Positions 51,938 through 62,943 of a stretch of DNA of 64,000 nt are shown here, piece after piece. The position numbers and the translations under genes were made by a program. Each line of letters starts with the position of its first letter. Position 1 is the first letter of the stretch. The stretch comes from Rebecca billardiae RCC1528 (taxonomy: Eukaryota > Haptophyta). The stretch spans positions 992,001 to 1,056,000 of the forward strand of contig OZ251224.1 in assembly GCA_965240325.2 (NCBI GenBank). Direction: 5' to 3'. Under the pieces are notes generated by a model. It did no database searches. It worked only from the letters and a program-made list of their open reading frames with translations, and was not told where the DNA came from.

Positions 51938-52891
51938 TTATCGCGGAGCGTGCAGCTGGCTATGCTTGCTGTAGAGGCCAGCTGCGAGCACGGCCACTGC
52001 CCCAACGGCAATCGCGTGCGCCAAGCGGTGCGAAGAGCGCACCTTCAGCTCATCGGGAGCTCGCGTGAACTGGCCGCGCGCGAGCTCGCGCCATGGCGCG
52101 TTGGCGTGCTCTGCCTTCATGTGCACGCTCTTGTCGTCGAGCTTGAGCATGCGCCCGGTCTGCTCGTCCCTGAGCAGCACACTGCGGTGCATGAGCGGCA
52201 CGGCGGCGGCAACCATGACGCCGAGCGCGAAGATCACCAGCACGAGCAGCGTCCCCGGCGGAAGCCGCGCCGCGCGTGCGAGCTGCAGCCACGCTACTGG
52301 CCACGGCACGCGTGGGAGCGAGTGCTGCTGCGCGGAGGCGACAAAGGCGAGCGAGCCGAGGACGGCCTGCTGGTTGGCGTCGAGGCGGTGGAAGTGCGTC
52401 CACGCAAGGTTGAGCCACCAGAGCCACGAGGTGCCGCACTCGGCGCGCATCTGCATCAGCACCGTGGACTCCGTACCCGCGCTGTCGAGCTCGCGCCACA
52501 GCAGGTGGCCCTCCTCGCGCACGAAGCGGAAGCCGTCTGCAGACCACTCGGCACGGCCGATGGGCGCCGCGTGCTCGGCAGCCGCATCGCTGGCTGGAGC
52601 GGCCCCCGCCGCACCGTCGCGCCCTTCCGAGGACGACGGGTGGCCAGCCGGCGCGCCGATCATCCGCAGCTGGTGCGCCGCTCCCGTCGCCGTGTATCGA
52701 TCGATGAGCGCACCACTTGCCTTGTCGCGCGACACCCACACGTGTTCCGCGAAGGTGGCCTGGCGCACCCGGCCACCACGCGGGATATCGTGGTACCACT
52801 TTTCCTCCCCGCCATTCAGCCAGTATACGCCCACCAAAGCCGCGTTACAGGCGCCGTGGACAGCGAACTCGATCGAGACAGCGGACGCCAT
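51938..52891 (-). CDS. VHL beta-domain protein with C-terminal membrane segments
   Basis: 317 residues in one exon; the ATG at 52891 was chosen because the VHL-like domain starts straight after it. Residues 5-66 read VSIEFAVHGACNAALVGVYW, LNGGEEKWYHDIPRGGRVRQ and TFAEHVWVSRDKASGALIDR. This is the V-x-F-x-N ... V-x-V-x-W-x-x-x-x-G ... P-G ... Q-x-T-x-x-x-H-x-W pattern of the VHL beta domain, which in animals binds hydroxyproline. The alpha (elongin-binding) helices are not recognisable. Instead there is an unknown middle part with a Trp-rich segment (CGTSWLWWLNLAWTHFHRLD), then two hydrophobic helices (LPPGTLLVLVIFALGVMVAA; LAHAIAVGAVAVLAAGLY). This predicts a membrane protein with the VHL fold on one face. 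Role unknown. Confidence 0.7.
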   Translation of the reverse strand: MASAVSIEFAVHGACNAALVGVYWLNGGEEKWYHDIPRGGRVRQATFAEHVWVSRDKASGALIDRYTATGAAHQLRMIGAPAGHPSSSEGRDGAAGAAPASDAAAEHAAPIGRAEWSADGFRFVREEGHLLWRELDSAGTESTVLMQMRAECGTSWLWWLNLAWTHFHRLDANQQAVLGSLAFVASAQQHSLPRVPWPVAWLQLARAARLPPGTLLVLVIFALGVMVAAAVPLMHRSVLLRDEQTGRMLKLDDKSVHMKAEHANAPWRELARGQFTRAPDELKVRSSHRLAHAIAVGAVAVLAAGLYSKHSQLHAPR

Positions 52892-53158
52892 GATTGTCGA
52901 GTGTAAAGGCTGCGAAGTCCGGCCGGGCAACTCGGGGCAAGCCCCGCACCGCGCAGCGGGGCAGTGGTCCGATAAGGATCCATCAAGTCACGGCTTGGCT
53001 TGATGAGGATGACGAGCAGGCGCCGGCGTGGATCGTCTACAATAGCACGGACCGCAGGCCTGATGGCAACAGCCAACGTATGCCAGTAGTTGTGTCTGAT
53101 ACCTCATGCCGCGGATGTGACAGTCCAGCAGTCCGAAGCCTGCCAGTGACGTACAGAC

Positions 53159-54061
53159 TCAGAGCACGTGCGCCCACTTGTCGACCATGGACTCGCTGCC
53201 GTACCACGCGTAACTGTCTGGCAGCTCGATGCTGTCGAGAGCAGTGGGTATGAAGCCGGCGTGGTGGCACTCGTCCAGCACGAGCGAATCGCAGCCGCCA
53301 TCGAGCAGCCCCGTCTGCACGGGGATCAGGCCGTCCCCCGCCACTCCAAACGACTCGCCGCTCAGCGCGAGGTACGACGGGAGCGCGACGAGGCGCTCGA
53401 GCAGCTGCGAGCGTCCGCGCTCGGGGTCCCAGCTCTGGGACTTGAGAAGCTCGCCGACGCCGCCTGTGCTCGTGCCGCTGCCGATCACGCAGCAGACACG
53501 GCTCGGCTGCAGCGGCGCGCCGCACGGGAACTCCGAGTTGATGTACGTGAGCAGGCCGCGCGTCTGGTCGACCTTGGAGAGCGGGGACGCCTCGGGCGGC
53601 GGCTGGTGCGGCGTGCCCAGCGTCACGAGCCGTTGCACGCGCGCACGGGCGCGCTCCTCGCCGAGCCGCTCGCCGAGGTACGCGCGCGCGACCCATCCGC
53701 CGATGCTGTGCCCGATGAGCGAGACAGGGCTGTCTGGGCCGTGCTCCTCATCCACGCTGGCGAACGCGCGGTCGAGCGCCTCGTAGTAGAAGCCGAGAGT
53801 CGGCGTGGGCCGTAGCTCGCCCTTCCAGAACTCGGGCGTGAACGTCGCCGGGGCAATGCGCAGCCAAGAGAATCGCGTGAGTGGCGCGACGTACACGCTA
53901 TGCCCGCGCGCCTCGAGCTGGCTGGCGAGCGTGCGGTAGTCTCGTGGCACCCCGAACTGAGCGGGCGCGATGATGACCGGCCGCGCGGCCGCCGGGCCGC
54001 ACGATGCCCTCGCAGCAAGCGCGCACAGCAGCAGCGCCGCACGACGCACCGACGAGAACAT
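53159..54061 (-). CDS. Alpha/beta-hydrolase, lipase-like, probably plastid
   Basis: 300 residues in one exon; the start at 54061 gives a signal-type N-terminus (RRAALLLCALAARASCGPAA). The fold is shown by RPVIIAPAQFGVPRDYRTLA (strand and oxyanion region), the nucleophile elbow LIGHSIGGWVARAYLGERLG with the catalytic Ser in GHSIG, LVTLGTPHQPPPEAS, an acid candidate in AGDGLIPVQTGLLDG and the His in DECHHAGFIPTALDS. The GTPH after the elbow and the overall pattern match plastid-type serine lipases/esterases of plants and algae. The substrate (galactolipid, chlorophyll ester or other) cannot be told. A divergent promoter of 186 bp is shared with the coiled-coil gene. Confidence 0.85.
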   Translation of the reverse strand: MFSSVRRAALLLCALAARASCGPAAARPVIIAPAQFGVPRDYRTLASQLEARGHSVYVAPLTRFSWLRIAPATFTPEFWKGELRPTPTLGFYYEALDRAFASVDEEHGPDSPVSLIGHSIGGWVARAYLGERLGEERARARVQRLVTLGTPHQPPPEASPLSKVDQTRGLLTYINSEFPCGAPLQPSRVCCVIGSGTSTGGVGELLKSQSWDPERGRSQLLERLVALPSYLALSGESFGVAGDGLIPVQTGLLDGGCDSLVLDECHHAGFIPTALDSIELPDSYAWYGSESMVDKWAHVL

Positions 54062-54247
54062 CCTAATGACCGTGCAGGGTCCGTCCGCGTGCAGCACCGG
54101 TGGGCAGGGTGCGTCGCACGGTCGCAGATGCACGACCGCTGTGTTCCGGCGTGGGCGTAGCGCCAGATTCCGTCACATCTCGGCAAGTCGGGAACTTTTG
54201 ACTTTTATTCGCGTTGCGTTCCAGCCGGAACTGACCTGGAGACCAGC

Positions 54248-54734
54248 ATGGCGCCCCGACCAGGCGCCACGGCCAGGCCCAAGCCGAGAAAGAAAGCCAA
54301 GCAGAAGGGAGATGAAGTCAAGCACGAGCGCGCACTGGTGTCCTCGGTTCTAGACCAGATGATGGAGAAGCAGAACCGCCAGCTGGAGCAAGAGCGGGAC
54401 AAGCAAGACGCCATGGTTTCGGCGGAAGAGGCGCAGCGCAAGAAGCGCGAGCAGCGCAAGGTTGCAAAGGTGTGCATGTCGCTACCACGCGCGCCCGCGC
54501 GTGCGCCTCGTGACATGCGCACGTCATGGGCTGAACCCCTCAACCCCCACCCTTGCGCAGCTTGAAGCACGCAGACGACGCAAGGCTGAAATCAAGGCCA
54601 TCGCACAGGAGCGGGCAGCCTCTCGCGCAAAGCAGCACAAGTCCAAGCTGGCCAGTGCTGCACGTGGCAAGAAGGGTGTCCACAAGCGGCAGGGCAGGGT
54701 CACTTTCGCTGCAGATCTACTTGCCCGTGGATGA
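54248..54734 (+). CDS. Small basic coiled-coil protein, function unknown
   Basis: Two exons, 54248-54469 and 54561-54734, give 131 residues. The 91-bp intron runs GTGTGCATG to CTTGCGCAG, and splicing joins KREQRKVAK to LEARRRRKAEIKAIAQERAA in frame. The protein is highly basic, almost wholly helical and rich in Lys/Arg/Gln/Glu, with a predicted coiled coil from about 25 to 110 (ALVSSVLDQMMEKQNRQLEQ). It starts with a Lys/Pro/Arg-rich segment (RPKPRKKAKQKGDE), which suggests nuclear or nucleolar location. I do not recognise the family; small ribosome-biogenesis proteins have this look, but no motif decides it. Confidence 0.65.
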
Positions 54735-56924
<2,190 letters not shown>

Positions 56925-57537
56925 GCCCGGGCACAGCGCACGTGCCGGCATCGGCATCGGGTGGCGCGAGGTTACCTGAGGTACCGGCGCACTGGACCAG
57001 GCTGGCAGGCGGCCGGTGGCCGCCCGGCTGGGACCCATGCCCGTGGCGCGGTTGGGTTATATGGACGACGGATCGGTCGCCGATCGGCGCCAATCGCGGA
57101 ATGGCCGCGGGCAAGCTGAGGCTGTAACGGGCACGGCGCACGGTTGGCCAGTCCGGGCCAGCGCGGGAGTGCCGCGCCGCTGACGGCCGGGGCTGCCCGC
57201 CCGTGGCAGGCTGCCCGGGATTGCAGCGCGTTATTACAACGTCTTGGAGCATCGCCATCGGCATCGGGCGCCGTTGGTAATGGTATTGGTAACGTCACTG
57301 ACGCACGTGCATAGGAGCATTTGACCATTGTGCCAGAGTCCGAGGATAGCACCGCATAGTTGCCGTGAGGGGTTGGACGACGGACTCGGTCTCGGAGGCT
57401 GCAGCGCGCATCAAAATGACGAATGAATATGACCAAAGGAGCGCCCAAAATAATAATGCCAAAATGGGAGCGCCCGTCCGCGGACATCGGCGGCGGGAGG
57501 CCGCGACTTGCCGACTTCGGTGTCGCGACACAATCGC
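56925..57537. other. Intergenic, no gene seen
   Basis: About 600 bp between tandem genes. GC-rich up to about 57240, then mixed. No protein-like frame or notable repeat. The last 200 bp are the probable promoter of the lipoyl-domain gene. Confidence 0.6.
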
Positions 57538-58384
57538 ATGGCTTTCTCCATCATGCTCGCCCGAAGCCTTCGGATGAGGGCGATGACAGTGCCGCACGCC
57601 GCGTGGGTGGCGGGCGTGCGCCGCTTGGCTGCGGCCTCTGGCGCCCGCCAACGCTTCCCCGTCCCCGCGATGGGAGACTCGATCACAGAGGGCACGATCG
57701 TCGAGATTGGGAAGGCGGTGGGCGACCGCGTGGACGCGGAGGAGTTGCTCATGCAGGTCGAGACGGACAAGGTGCGGAGGGCCGCGCCAGCATTCGCGCT
57801 CTCCCTGCACGCGCATCTCACACACGCATGCGTGCATCCCCGCCCGACCCCCGCCCTCCCCGGTGCAGGTGACCATCGACGTGCGTTCGCCCGAGTCTGG
57901 TGTGCTCACGTCGCTCTTCTCACAAGTGGGCGACACCATCATCGTCGGCAACGACCTTTACGAGCTCGAGCTCGGGGAAGGTTCAGCCGCGTCGGCGTCC
58001 GCCACGGCCGATGCCGCCGCGCCTCCGCCGCCGCAGCCCGCCGCCGAGCCGCCAGCAGCTGAGCATGCTGGTGGCAGCGCGCCTGCTGCCTCCGGTCAGC
58101 GCGTGCACCCGTCGGGCAACCCGGTGCTCATCAGCTTCAGCCGCCGCGGAACCGGAGGGGCGACCAGTGAGACTACTGCCAGCGAGGCCAGGGCCCCAAA
58201 AACAGCGCTGGCGACGAGCCCCTCCAGCTCCGTCGGCACCCCGGCGAGCGCGCACCCGTTCACGCTCGCGCCCCTGTGGAGCGCGCAGGACGAGGAGGTG
58301 GTGCGCAGGTACCGCCGGCTGCAGCTGAGCGAGGACGAGATGGCGGTGATTGACTCGGGCGGCGCGGACCACTTCATAAAATGA
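57538..58384 (+). CDS. Lipoyl domain fused to KGD4/MRPS36-like tail, mitochondrial
   Basis: Probable adaptor of the 2-oxoglutarate dehydrogenase complex. Two exons, 57538-57771 and 57869-58384, encode 249 residues. The 97-bp intron (GTGCGGAGG...CCGGTGCAG) falls right after the lipoyl-lysine codon, and splicing yields LMQVETDKVTIDVRSPESGV. Residues 1-38 are a mitochondrial presequence (Arg-rich, no acidic residues). Residues 40-115 are a lipoyl domain of E2o type (FPVPAMGDSITEGTIVEIGK; lipoylated Lys78; GDTIIVGNDLYELELGE). Residues 116-155 are an Ala/Pro linker. The remainder resembles KGD4/MRPS36: RVHPSGNPVLISFSRRG (156-172) and the tail VVRRYRRLQLSEDEMAVIDS leading into GGAD. There is no E2 acyltransferase domain: a stop follows HFIK. 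KGD4 is normally a separate small protein that links E3 to the E1-E2 core. Ascribing E3 recruitment to this fusion is inference. Confidence 0.85.
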
Positions 58385-58679
58385 ACGCGGCTGGCGTTGG
58401 CGATGGTGAGGCATGCACGTCGCTTACAGCCGCAGTCACGCGCCGCTCGGAGCGCTGGCTGATATATAATTTGGGCCGGGGGAAAATTGGCAAGTCATCT
58501 GAGCTGGCGCGCCGTGCCGGCCGGCGTGGCGCGAATCGCGCGAATTCATCACTACGCACATCATCGACGCATATCGCTTGGGCACCGGCACCGGCCACCG
58601 GGGCCGGGGCCCGAATGCCATATGGCGACGAAACCGAGAGTATTTCGCAACTGACTTGATCTGAATGATGACTACAATA
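58385..58679. other. Downstream flank of the lipoyl-domain gene
   Basis: Just under 300 bp without a gene; it leads into the second repeat block. Confidence 0.6.
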
Positions 58680-59850
58680 ATGAATGACCGCGTTCCGCGG
58701 TCCTTTTCTGCGTAGAACGAACGTACTGTAGTTCAGGGCCCGCGGTGGCGGTGCACCCTCCGTCGCAGTCGTCTATTGACAGACCCGGAGTTGCATGCCC
58801 GTACAACTAGACTCCAGCGGCGCGCCGCCGCCCGCCGCGCCGCGGCCGGGCGGGCCCATCACACTCTTCGCAGCCGCCGGCGCGGCGCCGATTGTGTACA
58901 GGCGGATGCGACGAGGCGTGATCGACGCATGAGCGCGACTCCACGTGCACGCCAGGCCACGCGAAGCTGACAGCCAGGGAGCACGGTGCGGGGCCGCGGA
59001 TTCGTTCGGGCCGCTGCTGCTGACTGACCGCTGTCCCGGGTCACCGCGCACCGGCAGCGCCAGGATAGTTAGATGATTTGCACTGGTCCGAGTAGGGTTC
59101 GACCAGCGCCTGCGCGACGGCCGACAGGCGGGCGCGAGGCGTGATCGACGCATGAGCGCAACTCTACGTGCACGCCAGGCCACGCGGAGCTGACAGCCCG
59201 AGGGAGCACGCAGTGCCGAGGTTCGAGGGCACCGCAGTCACGGATCGTTCGCGCACGCCGCGCGTGCACGGGCTGACACACCTCGATCAGGCTCGGCACG
59301 CGTTGCAGAGGCACAGCCAGCTCTGGGGACGGCACGCACCACCGTCGCCCGCGCAGCTCGTCCTCCTCGTAGAGTACCGTTCAGTTCCGAGGCGTAGCCC
59401 TCGCTCAGAGTCCACCGTCGCCCGCGCAGTTCGTCCTCCTCGTAGAGTACTGTTCAGTTCCGAGGCGTAGCCCTCGCTCAGAGTCGACCGTCGACGATGG
59501 ACTCGGATCGTCGGCGCTCCCCGGCAAGGCATGGCAAGGGCGGCGCGTGGTGAAGTCGAAGACTCAGAGATCGATCAGTCCGGCATCAGGCGGCGCCGCT
59601 GCCCCCGAGCTTGCGAGAGCCCGAATACAGATTACAGGGCGGCTGCCGCGGCGCGGCCGGGGCGCCCCGGGCGACGCGCGCGGCCGCGCGCCGAGGGGCC
59701 CGTGAGGCATCGACACGGGGCGGCGGGGGCGCGCGGAGTGAGCGGGGGCACGAACGCGATGTCGACGGCAGTCGGGACCCGCCACAGCCGCGCGCTCCAG
59801 GCGCAACTCGCCGCGCGCACCTGCCCATCGCCGTCCTCACCCGTCGGTCG
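58680..59850. repeat. Family C long repeat, copy 2
   Basis: Shorter relative of 28351-29835 with the same block order. It lacks the 127-bp insertion (intact target at 58801-58815) and instead carries a 73-bp tandem duplication (59339-59490). No intact gene. Confidence 0.8.
59339..59490 (+). repeat. 73-bp direct tandem repeat, two copies
   Basis: The unit begins CCACCGTCGCCCGCGCAG and contains CTCGTAGAGTAC and GAGGCGTAGCCCTCGCTCAG. The second unit starts at 59412 and differs at a few bases. It is absent from family C copy 1. Confidence 0.9.
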
Positions 59851-60227
59851 CTCGTGCGGCTCGCCCCGGCGGCTCTCGCGGAGAGTGCGCAGCAACCATG
59901 AACCAAGGTTTGGCTTTGCTGGGCAGCCGTCCGGTCCAGACTCGTGTCAGATCGTATTGAGATACGCCGAAGTTGGCGCATCGGCTACTGACCCTTGCCC
60001 TGTTGGCTCCTGATACAGACACGGCGCGATTGAATAGTTGATTCAACTGATTCAAGGGACGTACATGGTCACATCGGTTCGCGGCAATCTCTATCTAGAT
60101 ACGTCATCGCTCCTTGGACCTTGCTGCAATCTCATTGGCCGGGAAAAATCGCTTGTAACGGTTCGTTACGTTAGGGATCCTAAAGGGCGTGAAGTTTTTT
60201 GGACGGGCGCCACTCCACGCTTTACTA

Positions 60228-60422
60228 TGAACTTGTCGTGGGCGCGACCTTTTTCGGCCGTGATGCGTGTTAGAGAGGGTCTCAAAATTCGAAACTCGGT
60301 CTCCTCCAGCCATGAAAATCGTCCCCCGTCCCTTTTTTCTTGATCAAAGATCTTTTTGAAACGTGGTTAGGGCCCACGGAGCGGGCTCCACGCTGCGCGC
60401 TCCGCCCTGCACCGCGGGCCAT
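60228..60422. repeat. Family D repeat, copy 2
   Basis: Matches 30320-30511, including the palindromic GATCAAAGATC and the end CTGCACCGCGGGCCATAA. Confidence 0.8.
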
Positions 60423-61349
60423 AATATGCATCATCACATCATCATTTTTTAAATTTTAATTCTAAGCGGGCGGCATGTTGCCACAGGCACAAGCCACCGT
60501 ACAACGGTGCAGTGAGTTAGGCTGCTGAGAGTGGCACTACGGTATAAGACTGTTAGTGTTAGAGTAAGAGTAACTAGCGGATCGACGGTTAATTGAATGT
60601 ATCATACCATGAGCCTTTGAACTACTCGGGCAAAGGAACCAGGCATGCCTTTAAGTTTAGATTCCTTTCACCTTTATTATATTGCGGATCGTTATACATC
60701 ATACAGATTACAGAGTCAGACAGTGCGCCACTGCCTAAGTGGTGCCGTACGGACGCGGCATGTGATGTGATGTAACTATTTAGACTTGCATTCAGTGCTT
60801 ACAAGTGCTGGCATCACCGGAGCCAGTGCGCGCCGTGCCGACTCCGTGATTGGTTCTGGTTTCTGACGCTTTCTGACGTCTGACTCAGCCGCCTCGAGCG
60901 ACCTCGTCTTTCTCTCGGCCTCAGCCTGGCAATTACAGTTTACTATGATTTAACGTGCACACTTGGTTAAGGCGTGATTAACGCCACAGTTTACTAAGAA
61001 TAAGAGACGCACACAGCTCAGGCAGGTACAGTTTATTTGTTTTAACGTGCGTAAGGCTCACGGTGGCAGGTTGCCGCGCCATCCTTCATCGCACGCTCTC
61101 CATACACGACGCAGTTGTTCTTCCGTCTGATTCGGATTTGCGCGCTTTTTTGAGCCAGTTTCCGGTGAAAGCTGCAAGGGCCTCGGCTGGACGGCCGTCC
61201 GGCCGCAGCGCTGGCGCAGCAGCTCTCAGCAGGACCAAAGGCGCGAGCCCCGCCGGCGCGGCCGCGCGGGCTGAGGATGCGGCGAGAGTCTCGAAGGTTC
61301 GCGCCGCTGGCGTAATCTAGCCGCGGCTGGGCGCGACTCGCTGTCGATC
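60423..61349. other. Intergenic with family B and inverted-repeat element halves
   Basis: 60936-60985 holds a half of the small inverted-repeat element (TTTAACGTGCACACTTGGTT, AAGGCGTGATTAACGCC). It is followed at once by a family B piece (60988-61035) and another TTTTAACGTGCG near 61038. An open frame at 61063-61320 is Ala/Arg/Ser-rich and not recognised. No gene is supported. Confidence 0.55.
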
Positions 61350-62276
61350 ATGACGCCGACCCACGCGCTCGCGCTGACGGTGCTCGCGGGCGCACTCTCG
61401 ACATGCGGCGCGTTCGCGCCGGCCTTGGCGCCAACCGCAAGCCGAGTGCGCGCAACCGCGCTCGGTGGGCGGCCGTCGCTGCTCGTGATGAACGAAGACG
61501 GTGGGCTCAAGTTTAACAAGGCACCGGAGGGCTCGGAGGATGCGCCTGTGCTCGACCAGACTGCGGCGGAGGTGGCGGCGCGCGAGGGCGTGGGGATTGG
61601 CAAGGTGAGCGATGGCGGCGCGTCCGGCTCGACCACAGCCTCGTCGGCGGAGCTCGAGCTCGAGCTTCGCCCGGTCGAGGAGCTCTCGGAGCAGGAGCGG
61701 AAAGACCGCGCGCGCATGCTTGCCATCAAGAAGTACGCACCGTGGATGGCGGACATGGCGACGCCCGAGGCGATCGCGGCGCGCGAGGCGTCGGAGAGGG
61801 AGCGCAAGGCGAACAAGGCCGACAAGCTCGTGGGCAACCGCATCGATCCGGCGAAGCAGGAGGTGTCGGGCGCCGGGCTGAAGGCGCAGGTGAGCATGAA
61901 CGAGGTGGGCGGCGACGTGTCGCTCGCCTGGTACATCGGCTCGGAGGAGGACAACCTCGGGTTCATCGTGCAGCGCAAAGCGGCGGGCGAGCCCGACTTC
62001 AGCCCGCTGTCTAGCTACGAGACGGACGCCTCGCTCCGCTCGAAGGGCCCGAGCGGCGGCTCGTACACGTACGTGGACGCAAACGTTCCACCGGGCAGCT
62101 ACCTGTACAAGGTGCAGGATGTGGCGGAGCGCACCAAGTTCACCACGGACGTGTGCCAGCGCGGGGTGGATATCCTCTCGAAGGAGGAGCAGTCGAGCAA
62201 CCTCACGCTGCTCGCTGGTTTTGGCGTCGTGATGGCAGGGCTCTTCGCCGCGGGCCTGCTGCTTGACCCGCAGTGA
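61350..62276 (+). CDS. Plastid-targeted single-pass membrane protein, FnIII-like domain, function unknown
   Basis: 308 residues, one exon. The N-terminus is a signal peptide (ALALTVLAGALSTCG) ending in AFAPALAPTASRVRA. This is the Phe-containing cleavage motif of red-lineage secondary plastids, followed by a transit stretch to about residue 48. The middle is charged and helical (SEQERKDRARMLAIKKYAPW; ASERERKANKADKLVGNRID). Residues about 180-275 look like a beta-sandwich, possibly fibronectin-type-III-like (EVGGDVSLAWYIGSEEDNLG; GFIVQRKAAGEPDF; SGGSYTYVDANVPPGSYLYK). One transmembrane helix closes the protein (NLTLLAGFGVVMAGLFAAGL then LLDPQ). It probably sits in the thylakoid or envelope with a very short tail. 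I do not recognise the family. Confidence 0.75.
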   Translation: MTPTHALALTVLAGALSTCGAFAPALAPTASRVRATALGGRPSLLVMNEDGGLKFNKAPEGSEDAPVLDQTAAEVAAREGVGIGKVSDGGASGSTTASSAELELELRPVEELSEQERKDRARMLAIKKYAPWMADMATPEAIAAREASERERKANKADKLVGNRIDPAKQEVSGAGLKAQVSMNEVGGDVSLAWYIGSEEDNLGFIVQRKAAGEPDFSPLSSYETDASLRSKGPSGGSYTYVDANVPPGSYLYKVQDVAERTKFTTDVCQRGVDILSKEEQSSNLTLLAGFGVVMAGLFAAGLLLDPQ

Positions 62277-62943
62277 GCGCCCTGCCTTCGTGCTGCTCGC
62301 TCGCATCGGCCGTGCCCCGCAGCCGTCGGTGCCCACTCGATCCCGTGTACGCACGCTTGTGCAGTATCTGCCTCGACGAGCTCTCCCGCGACAGGCTTGC
62401 GTGCTCGCCGATCGCTCATGAGTCCTGAGCTCGTGCTAGCTCCACCTGTGGTGAGCGGCGGCGCCGTGCGTTCGGCGCGGCCGCGGATCGCCGATCGGGC
62501 CACGCGGCGGACGCGCGCTTCGGCTGGCCGATCACCCTGACAGAGGGCCGTGGCTATGGCATCCCTGTCAATGGTTCAGACCACGGTAGTAGCCATGTAC
62601 CGCGCACTCAGGTTTACCACCCAGTCCCCGATCGTGCTCCAGATTGGCGGCCAAGCTTCCCGATTGTTGATTGAGGCCAAACTTTTTGACGGTGGGCGGC
62701 TGAGAGGGTGAGAGGAGAATCGGTGTTGACGTGGATGACAGTCAACCGATACAGTTTACTAAGAATAAGAGACGCACACAGCTCAGGCAGGCGAGATTGA
62801 CGCCAGTAGTAGTACAGTACTACCTAACTGAGTACCTAGACTGTACCACTGGGGGTATGAACGTGTAGGTCAACGTCAAAGTCCCGGCCAAAAGCACGGC
62901 CAAATTCAAATCCCGAGCGGAATTTGCGTGCATAACTGTCGCC
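62277..62943. other. Intergenic with family B copy
   Basis: Family B lies at 62751-62803 (ACAGTTTACTAAGAATAAGA onward), 140 bp upstream of the next start codon. No gene is seen in the rest. Confidence 0.6.
62751..62803 (+). repeat. Family B short repeat, copy 5
   Basis: Same core as 18791-18840, ending GCGAGATTGACGCC; then unrelated sequence. Confidence 0.85.

Noticed and set aside
57772-58384. Idea that the lipoyl gene is a truncated DLST pseudogene
   Set aside because: The stop follows a conserved KGD4-like tail rather than a broken acyltransferase domain, and the splice site and frames are intact.
61063-61320. 85-residue open frame upstream of the plastid protein gene
   Set aside because: No recognisable motif, no clear splice link to the next gene and adjacent to repeat sequence; could be chance.
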